Below, piece by piece: positions 1 through 9,152 of a stretch of 64,000 bases of DNA (the first letter of the stretch is position 1; the number at the start of each line of letters is the position of its first letter). The translations under genes were made by a program, and so were the position numbers. This stretch comes from Planctomyces sp. GTDB lineage: Bacteria > Planctomycetota > Planctomycetia > Planctomycetales > Planctomycetaceae. The stretch covers positions 1 to 64,000 of the forward strand of contig JAEUIH010000021.1 of NCBI GenBank assembly GCA_016795105.1, read 5' to 3'. The notes under the pieces were generated by a model, which searched no databases, was not told the DNA's origin, and worked only from the letters and a program-made list of their open reading frames with translations.

Positions 1-117
1 GTACAAAGTCCCCGCTACCATCGCACTCGCCGACACTGCCGCAAACAACTTGTTACAACATTGCTCACGGAGTCACGACGGAGCGTGATGAGTACATTTG
101 ACACAGCTACGGGGAAG

Positions 118-2697
118 CTATGGTGTCAGTGCTCTTCGATAGATGCGGGTTCCGTGGGCGATATAGAGTGTATTGAAGTCCGGACCGCCGAGAACACAGG
201 TTGTGAGAGGCTGAGTTGGGTCAATCTTTGGGAGAACTCCGCATGGGCGACCGGTTGGGTCGAAGATCTGCACTCCCAGCGCACTGGTAACATAGTATCG
301 CCCGATTCGATCCACGGACAAACCGTCGCCCAGCGAAGCGGGTTGATATGGCGGTGCTTCGTTGAAACGAAATTCTCCATTTGGATCAATCGGGAGTCTC
401 ATGGGCATGGTTGGCATTTTTGCGTCGAGTACTCCACCGGGGTTGATGCGGAACATCCAGGTGTGAGTCCCTCCGTAATCGGAGACGGCAAGTGTTCCTC
501 CATCGTTTGATACAGCAATTCCGTTCGGCCTTGTGATCCCTGTGTCTACCGGTGTGACGGACCCGCTGCCGGGGTCAATTCGCACGACCTGCTGAGCGCC
601 GGTGTCTGTGAACAGGATATAGCCGTCACGCGTGACCGCCAGATCATTGGGATTGACTCCTTCGGCGATGGATTTCACATCTCCCGTTTCGAGCTGAATC
701 GAAATGACTCGATTCTTTGAACCCTGACATCCATACAGAAGTTTTCCGTCCGGGCTGAATTCCAGACCGCTCACGGATTCATCCGCTATTTTTGTCTGCG
801 AGCCGTCTTTTGCGTTGATGCGATAAATGGCGGAAGCCTTCATGTCGCAGTAGTAAACGTCACCATTGCTGTCGACGCAGAGGCCATCGGCGAAACCAAG
901 CTCTTCTGCGGCGAGTTCCCAGGACTTTCCGGGGACAAGGAGTTTCAGCAGAGTCAGGTCACCACCCAGATCACCACTGGTATCCAGTTTGGCTTGATAG
1001 GTTTCTTTCCTCCAGAGCCATTTCAATGCGTCTGGAAACTGAGCTCCTCCGAAGTCGGCATTGTGTCCATAGCCCTCAGCCCAGTCAAACAGGACGTCAT
1101 AGCCCATGTACCTGAGCGCAGAGTCCATCTGCTGATTTGCGATGGGCCAGCTTCCAAACGGGTTGTCCAGGTCTCCGCTCGTATCGGCCAGATAGACTCG
1201 AACAGGCTTCGGTTCCGTCTTGCGAATCAGGCCCGGATAGGCATCACCTCCACGCAGGTTTGTGAAGCTGCCCACGCTTGAATATACCTTTCTGAACGCA
1301 TCTGGTCGTTCCCATGCAACTGTGAACGCACAGATCGCTCCGGAGCTCGAACCACCGATCGCTCTCATTTCCGGATCATCGGAAACATTGTACTGCTTTT
1401 TGACTTCAGGAACGATTTCTTCAAGAAGGAATCGAGCGTAGCGGTCTCCGAGGCTGTCATATTCGAAGCTGCGATTCGACGGTCGGTTGTCTCGCATTGG
1501 CGTCGACTGATCATGACCGGGGTTCAAAAACACCGCGATGGTTGGTGGCATGTCTCCACGTGCAATCAGATTGTCAAAGACGATCGGAACACGCCAGCGA
1601 CCAGTCAGATTACGCATACTGCTTCCGTCCTGAAAGATCATCAGTGCAGCAGGCTGATCTGGTCGATATTGAGCCGGAACATAGATTGCCCAGTCGCGGG
1701 TCGTTCCCTCGAAGACCTTTGACTGCCAGGGGTTCATCTCTTTGACCGTCCCATGGGGTACGTCGTCTCGAGGAATTGCGTCCGGATGAGGTTGCCATTC
1801 CGGTTTCGTTTGTGAACTGACGATGTTCGTGGATTCGGAGGCATCATTCCACAGCCATCGAAGCGCATCCGGCAGTACTTCCCCTGCCCACTTGCCACTA
1901 TGCCCTCCGTCAGTAAATTCAAGTCTGTAGTGATAGCCTGCAAACTGAAGAGCGGATGCAAGTTCCCGGTTTCCCAACGGCCAGTTGCCGTGCAGATTAT
2001 TCAGGTCTTCACGTCCCTCATGGAGGTACACCTTGATTGGCTTTGGCTCACCCTTTGTCCTGCGAACAAGGCCCGGGTACGCCCAGCCTCCCCGAATATT
2101 TGTATAGCTGCCGATGTGGCTCAGAACCTTTCCAAACTGATCCGGACGTTCCCATGCCACCGTGAAGGCACAGATTCCGCTTGACGAAATTCCACAAACC
2201 GCGCGATCGGCAGGATTCCTCGAGATATTGATTCCCTTGAGCGCCACTGGCAGAAATTCGTCAATCAGAAAGTTCGAGAACTGATTTCCCATGGAGTCAA
2301 ATTCGAATGAGCGATTGCTTCGGTCGCTGGCACCAGGCACCGTGGACTTGATCGTTCCCGGATTCACAAAGACTGCGACGGTCACCGGCATTTCCTGTTT
2401 GTGAATCAGGTTGTCGAATACCACAGGTACCCGAAATGAGCCGTCGACGTTTGCGTAACCGGAACCATCCATGAACACCATCAGGCGAGCCGGCTGCCCT
2501 GGCTCATACTGCGCTGGTACATACACGCTGTATTGCCGAGTTGTGCCTGGATAAACACTGCTCGAAGAGAATTCACCAGATGTGATCGTCCCCTGAGGCA
2601 CACCGGGCTGAGGCACTCGATCAGGATGCTCGTCTCCAATTGCCGGTTGAATAACAATTCCAAGTGCAATCAGCAGCAGAGAGTGAATTGGCTTCAT
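118..2697 (-). CDS. Secreted double esterase / SMP-30 beta-propeller fusion
   Basis: About 859 aa. An N-terminal signal peptide (MKPIHSLLLIALGIVIQ) is followed by two tandem esterase-D/enterochelin-esterase-like alpha/beta-hydrolase domains (about 25-290 and 300-565), each with a serine-nucleophile elbow (CGISSSG and GGSSSGA) and a C-terminal catalytic-His region (GGHSGKW, YGHNADF). The last ~270 residues are an SMP-30/gluconolactonase-like six-blade propeller (repeats such as DGLCVDSNGDVYY, PNGIAVSNDGG). I chose ATG 2697 rather than upstream candidates because it starts the signal peptide and has AGGAA eight bases upstream. The family hydrolyses esters of sugars or siderophores; here the substrate is unknown, probably a plant or algal polysaccharide ester, as inference. 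It stands alone, 178 bp after the PepSY gene. Confidence 0.85.
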   Translation of the reverse strand: MKPIHSLLLIALGIVIQPAIGDEHPDRVPQPGVPQGTITSGEFSSSSVYPGTTRQYSVYVPAQYEPGQPARLMVFMDGSGYANVDGSFRVPVVFDNLIHKQEMPVTVAVFVNPGTIKSTVPGASDRSNRSFEFDSMGNQFSNFLIDEFLPVALKGINISRNPADRAVCGISSSGICAFTVAWERPDQFGKVLSHIGSYTNIRGGWAYPGLVRRTKGEPKPIKVYLHEGREDLNNLHGNWPLGNRELASALQFAGYHYRLEFTDGGHSGKWAGEVLPDALRWLWNDASESTNIVSSQTKPEWQPHPDAIPRDDVPHGTVKEMNPWQSKVFEGTTRDWAIYVPAQYRPDQPAALMIFQDGSSMRNLTGRWRVPIVFDNLIARGDMPPTIAVFLNPGHDQSTPMRDNRPSNRSFEYDSLGDRYARFLLEEIVPEVKKQYNVSDDPEMRAIGGSSSGAICAFTVAWERPDAFRKVYSSVGSFTNLRGGDAYPGLIRKTEPKPVRVYLADTSGDLDNPFGSWPIANQQMDSALRYMGYDVLFDWAEGYGHNADFGGAQFPDALKWLWRKETYQAKLDTSGDLGGDLTLLKLLVPGKSWELAAEELGFADGLCVDSNGDVYYCDMKASAIYRINAKDGSQTKIADESVSGLEFSPDGKLLYGCQGSKNRVISIQLETGDVKSIAEGVNPNDLAVTRDGYILFTDTGAQQVVRIDPGSGSVTPVDTGITRPNGIAVSNDGGTLAVSDYGGTHTWMFRINPGGVLDAKMPTMPMRLPIDPNGEFRFNEAPPYQPASLGDGLSVDRIGRYYVTSALGVQIFDPTGRPCGVLPKIDPTQPLTTCVLGGPDFNTLYIAHGTRIYRRALTP

Positions 2698-2875
2698 GTG
2701 ATTCCTGAAGTGATGGTACAGGGCAAGGTGGCAGAGAATCTCACTGAACAGGAGATCATCGCTCGTCCGTGTCTCCATGGCAAGCCGCGAGCCCTGCAGT
2801 ACGACGTTTGTGGGCAATCAAATGTTTGCTTAGTGGACAATCATTTGTTGCATTGTCGTCTTCCGTGCTTTTGTA

Positions 2876-3517
2876 TCAGGCCAATGCCATCCAGGTGATG
2901 ACTGCAAACAACAGGGACCCACCGAGAATCGTTGCGAGACCGCTTCTCCAGCGTCGACGCAGCCAGCAAAGCAGAATGATTCCTGTGAGCGAGATCAGGA
3001 CCAGGATGACTGCGGATATGTCAATCACGGCCGACCACATCGGTCCGGTGTCACGCCCTTTGTGCAGATCGTTGATGACTGCAACGAGACCGAGTCGCGT
3101 TTCAGTCAGTTGATAATCCCGTGACGTCCGGTCCACCCAGATGTCAGCCGAATATCCGGGACCAGCGAACGCGATACTCAACTGATCATCATCCTGCTGG
3201 AAGTCACGTACGCCAGCAGTAATCTGATGCTCGCTTCGAAGAAACTCGACAACAGACAAAGAGTCCACTTCAGAAGGGGCCACCGGGAGAAGTTGCTCAG
3301 GCAACTGTCCAGAAGCTTCACGAACGGATTCGTGTCCTGTACCAAACCAGTCCGGATGGTTGAGCGTAATCCCGGTGACTGAGAAGAACAGAACCGTAAG
3401 GAAACCAAGCAGGGATGAGTAAATATGGAGCCACCGAATCAGGGCGTGCAGGCGGTTACTGAGACGACGTCCCGACCTGGGAACCTCCGAAGGATTGCGA
3501 GTAACTTGTTGGGGCAT
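2876..3517 (-). CDS. PepSY-associated transmembrane protein
   Basis: About 213 aa. It has an N-terminal membrane helix (RWLHIYSSLLGFLTVLFF with the TGITLNHPDW motif seen in PepSY_TM proteins), a periplasmic PepSY-like stretch and two C-terminal helices split by a basic LRRRWRSG loop. PepSY-TM proteins are thought to move electrons across the membrane or to act in metal and redox processes. The preceding gene encodes a DUF2271 protein whose stop lies 10 bp upstream of this ATG, so the pair is probably co-translated and forms one complex. A TTG at 3541 that would overlap the upstream gene is a possible alternative start. The partner usually expected with such pairs, an ApbE flavin transferase, is not in this window. 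Confidence 0.75.
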   Translation of the reverse strand: MPQQVTRNPSEVPRSGRRLSNRLHALIRWLHIYSSLLGFLTVLFFSVTGITLNHPDWFGTGHESVREASGQLPEQLLPVAPSEVDSLSVVEFLRSEHQITAGVRDFQQDDDQLSIAFAGPGYSADIWVDRTSRDYQLTETRLGLVAVINDLHKGRDTGPMWSAVIDISAVILVLISLTGIILLCWLRRRWRSGLATILGGSLLFAVITWMALA

Positions 3518-3527
3518 TTGGCTGAGC

Positions 3528-4151
3528 CTACTTACCTGCAAGTCCGCGGTAGTCGATCTTCACAGCCTTGATCTCAACATTTCCATCAAGTGATTTCTGA
3601 AATTTGGAATCTCCCAGTTCGATCTTCTCACGAATGATCTGATACGTTCCATGTTCACGGGCCGCCTCGATGTTCAGCGTGTACGTACCAGCGGGAAGCG
3701 CGTTTCCCTGGTCATCTTTTCCGTCCCAGACAACTTTGTGCAGACCCGCGTTTCGAGTCGGGGCAGCAATCGCGTCTACAAGGTCTCGATCATCCACAAG
3801 TCTTCGAAGTCGATCGTCACGATTCCACTGTCGAAGGTCGGGAATCCAACGAGGGCCAGGTTGCGCCTTTTGCACCCAAAGGAAAATTGTCCTGACAGGT
3901 ACACCATCTTTGTCAGTCAGCCAGGCTGACACATACGGGCGACGATAGCCTCGGCCGCCGCCTTCGGGGCGATTAATGGTAATCTCCAGAACCATTCCAG
4001 CTTTCACGTCGCTTTCCGGTTCCCTCGTCTCTTCCTTCTTCTCGTCAGCCTGGACGATTGACATCGAGTTTGAGTGACCCGAGATGGAAGCCAGGACAGT
4101 GAGCAGGACTAAGCTCCTGAAGGATCGGGAGACCAACTGTTTCATGACCAT
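3528..4151 (-). CDS. Secreted DUF2271 domain protein
   Basis: 207 aa with a signal peptide (about residues 1-35) and a DUF2271 domain: the stretches RPYVSAWLTDKDG, VPVRTIFLWVQ and LHKVVWDGKDDQGN..LPAGTYTLNIEAAREHG match that family well, including the FlgD-Ig-like 'WDGKDDQGNALPAGTY' turn. Its function is unknown; it is likely periplasmic. It lies directly upstream of a PepSY transmembrane gene, the common partner of this domain. A 160-bp gap separates it from the EutBC fusion upstream; I see no convincing terminator there, so it may or may not share that transcript. ATG 4151 and ATG 4145 are both possible starts. Confidence 0.8.
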   Translation of the reverse strand: MVMKQLVSRSFRSLVLLTVLASISGHSNSMSIVQADEKKEETREPESDVKAGMVLEITINRPEGGGRGYRRPYVSAWLTDKDGVPVRTIFLWVQKAQPGPRWIPDLRQWNRDDRLRRLVDDRDLVDAIAAPTRNAGLHKVVWDGKDDQGNALPAGTYTLNIEAAREHGTYQIIREKIELGDSKFQKSLDGNVEIKAVKIDYRGLAGK

Positions 4152-4311
4152 TCTTTCAGCGGGATTTCAGTTCTGGACGAATCTCTGTCCTTGAAACCAC
4201 GCTTTTTCTTTCAGGTGTCGAAAAAAACGCTGTTCACGATCGGATTCCTGAATCCTGTGATCCAACATGGCTGCCAGACTTCGTGCTGCTTGTATAGACG
4301 GACTCTGTGCT

Positions 4312-6684
4312 TCAGGGAGCGGCGGACTGAGCGACCTGTCTGAGAATTCTCACAATATCGCCAGCGGCAATTTCCGGGTGCAGGGCAGTATTTGCGATGC
4401 CGGATACAACTCGAGTGATGTTGTGATCTGCTTTGCCAGGTGTTGACCACGTCGACCGACTCGTCGCTGTCAGATAAACGGACATGGTGTGATGGCCACT
4501 GCCAGGGCGTTCACCAATGATGTGGAGGATGGTGCAGACGTCCGGTTCACCCGAGCCAAACAGAAGTTCTCCGATTCGGTAACCTGCGCGGACTCTGCCG
4601 GACTTTACCAGCAGGTTATCCGGAGCAACTTTGAACGGAGTCCCATCCAGGAGAGAGCGGATGATTGTTGTCAGGCGTTCCAATTGATCTTCATCCGAGA
4701 CCGCCAGAGCATTGAGCCCGTCCGAAATTACAATCTGGACGTTGTATTGATTGTTCTGAGTTTCACGCAGCTGCAGAACCCGATCCCTCGACTCCACCGA
4801 CAAAACTTCACCTGACGAAGGGTGAAGAATATAGTCTTCTCGGTCAACAGACTGAGAACTCAGAGCGATCACGTTGGGGATGGTGGCGACAAACTGTTCG
4901 GAAAGTTCTTCACGGATACATTTGCGCGCATCCTGATAGACGGCCTGAATCTGACTCGCCAGTTCCGGGGCATGTTCATCCGGAGACGCCCCATACCCTT
5001 CAGAAATAAAGACACCCCGCGCCCTGACTTCATTGATCTGCCTGTGTGCTTCAGCCAGTATTTCAGAATCGTCCCGGCTGTCACCTCGTCGCCGACAATA
5101 GTTCAGGTACACCCACGATGGATCTCCGAAGCGGTTCGTAGGCTGTCCATGTTCATCGATGACACCCAGCGACTGAAAGAAAGACCACATGACGTCGTTC
5201 ACTTTGCATCCGAACTTCTGTCGGATCCGGACATGGTCCTGGAATGATGTCGTCAGATACCCCAGCATCGGGTCGATTCGCGTCGGAAGCGCCATGAGGT
5301 AGGCAGGGCATGCGGGCATGATCTGATCAATACACCAGCCCAGGTCGTCAATTGTAACATCCATATGGAGAGTCGTGCAGATATCAAGACCAATGGTCAA
5401 ACCGTGAAGTTTTCCCATGACGATATCTTCAAGGCAGCATCGAACCAGTTGCTCGCGTGTCCTGAAGACTTCAGGCCCAATAAATCCGGCAACATCATTC
5501 AGATGAACCCACGGATGCCTCGCATCATCCGGTTTCCCGGCGGAAAGAAGTGCTTCGCCGACGATGTGCTTAAGTGCTCGTGCAAAGCCATATTTGCGGG
5601 ACTCAAATGTCACCATATCTACGCCGTGACCGTGACCATTGGTAAAGTCAGCACCCTGGCCTGTTTCGAAATATAGCCCAAAGCGGCCTGTGCGTTGTTG
5701 TGCATAGTCGGCCATCTTTTTGACCGAAATATCAAATGTTGCGTTTGCCGAATCGTTACCTGCGATACTCTGAAACCAGAACTCCGTGCTTCCAGGATTT
5801 CGTCGTTCGACTTCTGCCTGGATATCCACATGAGCAAGCACACAGTGCGGCATAGCAGTGTCGATACCAAACGTGATCAGCAGATCCTGAATGGTGCGTT
5901 CCACCGTTGTTACGATTTCAGGTTCACTGGAGACCGGGTTAGTGCCAACCAGCACATCGCCGACGCCATAAGAAAACGCGTTGAAGATTTGCCAGCGGAT
6001 ATCGTCCGGGTGATCTGTTGGTGAGTTCGGCTGAATTCGGGCACCCAGATATCCTTCACTTCCGATCCGGGAGTTTCCGAGGGGAACGAAGATTCTCGAG
6101 CCGATCTGCGTCAGTTCACGATTACTCAGAATGCGAACAACCGTCGCAATTACGTCGCTCGACAGCGACTTGCAAACTGTATGGATGTCGGAAACAGGGC
6201 CAGTCAGCAGGAATTCTGCAAGCCTGCCAAGAGTCCAGTGACCATCGATGGGTGTCCCGGCATCCTGATTCGGAACCGGCAGCAGATTGCTTGTCGCCAT
6301 GGCCGATTGTTCTTGTGACCGAACTGAGTTCAACGCGAACTCAAAAAGTTCGTCCTGATGTGGGGCATGAGCATCGATGTCTGACAGTCGCGTATTTCTG
6401 AGTAGTGAGCGGCTTAGATTTCGATGATCTTCATCGTGAGCAGCGACACCAACGATGGCATCCCCTTCCTTGAAGTCATTTGCAGCGCCCAGCATTTGTT
6501 GCCAAAGTTGCTGGTTCCACCCGCCGTGAACACGTTCGATCCAATGTACGAGGTCTTCACCCTCGAGTGCAGGAGTGAGTTGACGTTGAATTGCAGGAGA
6601 CGTGTTCGCCAGCGCTGTGTGAGAGACAATCGGACCGGCACAAAGAGCCGCCAGACTACTTTCCAGAAATCTGCGACGATGCAT
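4312..6684 (-). CDS. eutBC: Tat-exported ethanolamine ammonia-lyase, EutB-EutC fusion
   Basis: 790 aa. Ethanolamine ammonia-lyase is an adenosylcobalamin enzyme that converts ethanolamine to acetaldehyde and ammonia, normally with separate large (EutB) and small (EutC) subunits. Here residues ~35-570 are EutB (signature YFETGQGADFTNGHGHGVD around 338-356, including the active-site Glu at about 340) and ~585-785 are a short EutC (VQIVISDGLNA, SGRVRAGYRIGELL, HIIGERPGSG). The N-terminus MHRRRFLESSLAALCAGP...ALA-N fits a twin-arginine signal with an AxA cleavage site, which is unexpected for a B12 enzyme. A GGAG box sits 10 nt before the ATG. It follows the sigma/anti-sigma/Pro-rich gene set by 39 bp. 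No EutA reactivase, cobalamin adenosyltransferase or microcompartment shell gene is nearby. EutC is shorter than the roughly 295-residue enterobacterial subunit. Confidence 0.9.
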   Translation of the reverse strand: MHRRRFLESSLAALCAGPIVSHTALANTSPAIQRQLTPALEGEDLVHWIERVHGGWNQQLWQQMLGAANDFKEGDAIVGVAAHDEDHRNLSRSLLRNTRLSDIDAHAPHQDELFEFALNSVRSQEQSAMATSNLLPVPNQDAGTPIDGHWTLGRLAEFLLTGPVSDIHTVCKSLSSDVIATVVRILSNRELTQIGSRIFVPLGNSRIGSEGYLGARIQPNSPTDHPDDIRWQIFNAFSYGVGDVLVGTNPVSSEPEIVTTVERTIQDLLITFGIDTAMPHCVLAHVDIQAEVERRNPGSTEFWFQSIAGNDSANATFDISVKKMADYAQQRTGRFGLYFETGQGADFTNGHGHGVDMVTFESRKYGFARALKHIVGEALLSAGKPDDARHPWVHLNDVAGFIGPEVFRTREQLVRCCLEDIVMGKLHGLTIGLDICTTLHMDVTIDDLGWCIDQIMPACPAYLMALPTRIDPMLGYLTTSFQDHVRIRQKFGCKVNDVMWSFFQSLGVIDEHGQPTNRFGDPSWVYLNYCRRRGDSRDDSEILAEAHRQINEVRARGVFISEGYGASPDEHAPELASQIQAVYQDARKCIREELSEQFVATIPNVIALSSQSVDREDYILHPSSGEVLSVESRDRVLQLRETQNNQYNVQIVISDGLNALAVSDEDQLERLTTIIRSLLDGTPFKVAPDNLLVKSGRVRAGYRIGELLFGSGEPDVCTILHIIGERPGSGHHTMSVYLTATSRSTWSTPGKADHNITRVVSGIANTALHPEIAAGDIVRILRQVAQSAAP

Positions 6685-6723
6685 GTCGATTGCTCCATGA
6701 TTCAGAGTTGCTGCGACAAGGAT

Positions 6724-7965
6724 TCAGAATTCCCGATCAGGCGGCCCGCCTGTATCACGTCGATCTTCTCGATCCGGACGCGGACCTGAAAACGGTACAC
6801 CATCCGGAGGCGGACCTGGTGGTGGGCCTTGCGGCGGACCGTTTGGGGATGGGAGAAGTCGACGGAAGAGAACAGGTACGCTGGTTTCGTAGACGTTTCG
6901 CATCTGCAGCAGTCGCCCGGCAGGCGTCGATGGATTCCCATGATTCGTGGCAACAGACTGTTCGAGTGCAGCCTGCGCGGCTTCTGGAGGCATCGTCATG
7001 AGCGCTTTTCGATCGCTGCGGTTTTCGACTTCCGAAAATGCATTGATGAGCCGATCTTCACTGGTTTCTACTGTATCCGCAAGACGACCACCCAGATCAA
7101 TAATCGCCTGGTCGATCACACTGACAGCACATAACGCCTGCATGACCCGTGCAAATCGCTGAGCAGCCTCGCCTGGTCGGCTGTCTGTGTCCTGAGCTTC
7201 GGTGAGTCGCACGAATTGTGATCGCCACTCGGAATCCGGAACGTCCTTTTTAAGTGTTTCAACGAAGGGGGCTAATTTTCGCAGAGCATCATCAGGACGA
7301 GTGGCATCTCTGACCTGTTGCATCAGGAGCAAAGACTTGAAAAGCGCGCGTTCTGATTCTCCACTGCATGCGGCAAGTTCTTCCTGATCAGCACCAGAAA
7401 GAGCTGCATCCGGAAATGACTGATTGATTAAATCCAGGTACTCGCTCGTGCTCAACACCAAATGCGGCAGGCGCCCGGAAGACTGTTCCTCGGGATCAGA
7501 CTCAGACAGTGTTCTCGGCGAAGATCGTTGTCTGGCAAGCCTTCGCATGCTGAATACGACAATGATCTTTTCTGCCGCCTGTCGGTCGTCAAACATGCGA
7601 CTGCTGATTGTCAGCGCATCCCCCTGCTGGACGGCGCTGCTCAGCTCCAGCCAGTCTGATGTGGTCAGTGAATTCCACCACGCTCGAAACTCTGTCAATC
7701 TCCTTCGGACCTCATCATCCTGCTGCACCTCTGCATGGATCTTGAGAATCTGTTGTTGCCGATCCGCTGTCAGCTTTGAAAAGTCTTTATGGGCTTCGAG
7801 TACACTCTGTTGTGTCTCGGATGGAAGCGATTCGAAATCTGCCATCGCAGAGCGAAGTGCACTTCTTGATGAGCTTTCCGCTCCGCACACAAGCCAAACA
7901 ATCATGCACCCGAGGGCGGCCAGTCCGGGAGACAGGAGAAATTCGAATCTTCGGAGCATCTTCAT
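6724..7965 (-). CDS. Membrane-anchored Pro-rich protein of sigma operon
   Basis: 413 aa with no family I can name. It opens with a membrane anchor or signal (LAALGCMIVWLVCG), continues as a charged, mostly helical domain with repeated 'ADRQQQILKIHAEVQQ'-like text that resembles DUF3106-type proteins, and ends in a Pro/Gly-rich tail (PPQGPPPGPPPDGVP) with acidic-basic RPDREDRRD. The ATG overlaps the stop of the anti-sigma gene (ATGA, 7962-7965), so it is translationally coupled to it. This places it as a third component of the ECF sigma system, probably a periplasmic sensor or modulator; that role is inferred from context only. Confidence 0.75.
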   Translation of the reverse strand: MKMLRRFEFLLSPGLAALGCMIVWLVCGAESSSRSALRSAMADFESLPSETQQSVLEAHKDFSKLTADRQQQILKIHAEVQQDDEVRRRLTEFRAWWNSLTTSDWLELSSAVQQGDALTISSRMFDDRQAAEKIIVVFSMRRLARQRSSPRTLSESDPEEQSSGRLPHLVLSTSEYLDLINQSFPDAALSGADQEELAACSGESERALFKSLLLMQQVRDATRPDDALRKLAPFVETLKKDVPDSEWRSQFVRLTEAQDTDSRPGEAAQRFARVMQALCAVSVIDQAIIDLGGRLADTVETSEDRLINAFSEVENRSDRKALMTMPPEAAQAALEQSVATNHGNPSTPAGRLLQMRNVYETSVPVLFRRLLPSPNGPPQGPPPGPPPDGVPFSGPRPDREDRRDTGGPPDREF

Positions 7966-8543
7966 GGATTCTGCTCCGTCTTCGAGGAGGGTGTTAACGT
8001 GCCTGGAACTGTCGGGACATTTAGTTCCTCAGGGAACTTAATGTCTCGCAGAAACTTTGTGTCAGGGATTAGATGATATTGATAGTAATTCTGAAACATG
8101 TCCAGATTCTGAAGGATTCTGGCGTCTACGGAATTCTGCTGTCGGTCCGCGTTCCATTGCCCGGCTGTCAGTCCGACATAGCCAGCACCAAGTCCTGCGG
8201 TCAGCCAGATCATCTGTCGAAGAAGGAACTTCGTTAGCGAGTCCGTTTTTTTTGAAATGCCGGATTCATCTTCGTCCACCCCGTCGGTATCCGTGGTGGC
8301 AGTCATCGAGGACAATGTCTTTTGAGTAAACTCGCGGCTGGCACTGACTTCGCCAAGTGAATCAAGCAATTGCCATGTTCGATCGAAATCTTCAGCCTGC
8401 TTTCGGAGCGGTGTGTCTGTTACAAGGCGACGTTCAATGACATCTGCTTCGACATCGCTGAGTTCCCCGTCGAGATATGCAACGAGGTCATCAAGCTGAA
8501 TCGCGAGTGGGTCGGCGCCTGATTTTTGAGGTTCCTGTGACAT
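7962..8543 (-). CDS. Putative transmembrane anti-sigma factor
   Basis: 193 aa. The N-terminal cytoplasmic part (DDLVAYLDGELSDVEADVIERRL) has the look of the anti-sigma (zf-HC2/ASD-like) fold common in planctomycetes, without the zinc-binding HxxxCxxC. A single membrane helix follows at about 113-128 (IWLTAGLGAGYVGLTAG), then a short periplasmic tail. It begins 3 bp after the stop of the ECF sigma gene and its stop overlaps the next ATG. Gene order and topology support a membrane-bound inhibitor of the adjacent sigma factor. The similarity is weak, so the assignment rests mainly on context. Confidence 0.7.
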   Translation of the reverse strand: MSQEPQKSGADPLAIQLDDLVAYLDGELSDVEADVIERRLVTDTPLRKQAEDFDRTWQLLDSLGEVSASREFTQKTLSSMTATTDTDGVDEDESGISKKTDSLTKFLLRQMIWLTAGLGAGYVGLTAGQWNADRQQNSVDARILQNLDMFQNYYQYHLIPDTKFLRDIKFPEELNVPTVPGTLTPSSKTEQNP

Positions 8544-8546
8544 GCC

Positions 8547-9152
8547 TTAAAGGTATCGTTCGAGAGTTTCACGAAGCTTGCTGCGTGCTCGGGAAAGGAG
8601 TGACTTAACTGCCACTGTACCCAAACCCATCACATCACCGATCTCTTCGTAACTCATGCCTTCAAATTTATGAAGCAGAACGGCTGTCTTTTGACGTTCT
8701 CCAAGTTCGTCGAGCGCATTCCTGACGACGTCCTGCATTTCTAAGGAATCAAGCTGTCTGGTGGGCATAAGTGCCGATTTTTCTGCCAGGATTTCGCCCT
8801 GTGGTCGAAAATCGTAGGCATCCGAACCCGGCGCAAGCGGGATTTCTCGCCGACGAATCGATCCACGCATTTGGTTGCTGGCGAGATTATGGGCAATTCG
8901 GAACAACCAGGTCGAGAATCGGGCCTTTGGTTCGTAGCGGTCACGAGAACGATAGACTCTTAGAAAGACTTCCTGTGCAAGGTCTTCCGCGGAGGTGCGA
9001 TCGTGGAGCAGGTGGAAGAAAAAACCGACCATCCGGTCCTGGTATTGTGCGACCAACTGTTCAAACGCTGCATGATCCCCGTTAACAACCCGCAGCATTA
9101 ACTGCACATCGGGGTCCGATAGGTATTGGTTATTGAGTGACTGGGAAACCAA
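8547..9152 (-). CDS. ECF RNA polymerase sigma factor
   Basis: 201 aa. Region 2 (DRMVGFFFHLLHDRTSAEDLAQEVFLRVYRS, with STWLFRIAHNLA for -10 recognition) and region 4 (LGERQKTAVLLHKFEGMSYEEIGDVMGLG..AVKSLLSRARSKLRE) are complete and typical of RpoE-like ECF factors. The chosen start is TTG 9152 preceded by GAGGGAG with a good spacing; the first ATG would cut into region 2. It heads an operon with the anti-sigma and Pro-rich genes and, 39 bp further, the EutBC fusion. A GGAACTT box on this strand at 9191-9197 resembles an ECF -35 element and hints at autoregulation, but I cannot see a convincing -10. Confidence 0.92.
   Translation of the reverse strand: MVSQSLNNQYLSDPDVQLMLRVVNGDHAAFEQLVAQYQDRMVGFFFHLLHDRTSAEDLAQEVFLRVYRSRDRYEPKARFSTWLFRIAHNLASNQMRGSIRRREIPLAPGSDAYDFRPQGEILAEKSALMPTRQLDSLEMQDVVRNALDELGERQKTAVLLHKFEGMSYEEIGDVMGLGTVAVKSLLSRARSKLRETLERYL

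Noticed and set aside
61-510. Plus-strand open frame over the 3' end of the esterase gene
   Set aside because: Antisense shadow of a strong coding region with no recognisable family.
6685-6723. Cobalamin riboswitch before eutBC
   Set aside because: Only 39 bp separate it from the previous gene and no B12-box-like sequence is visible.
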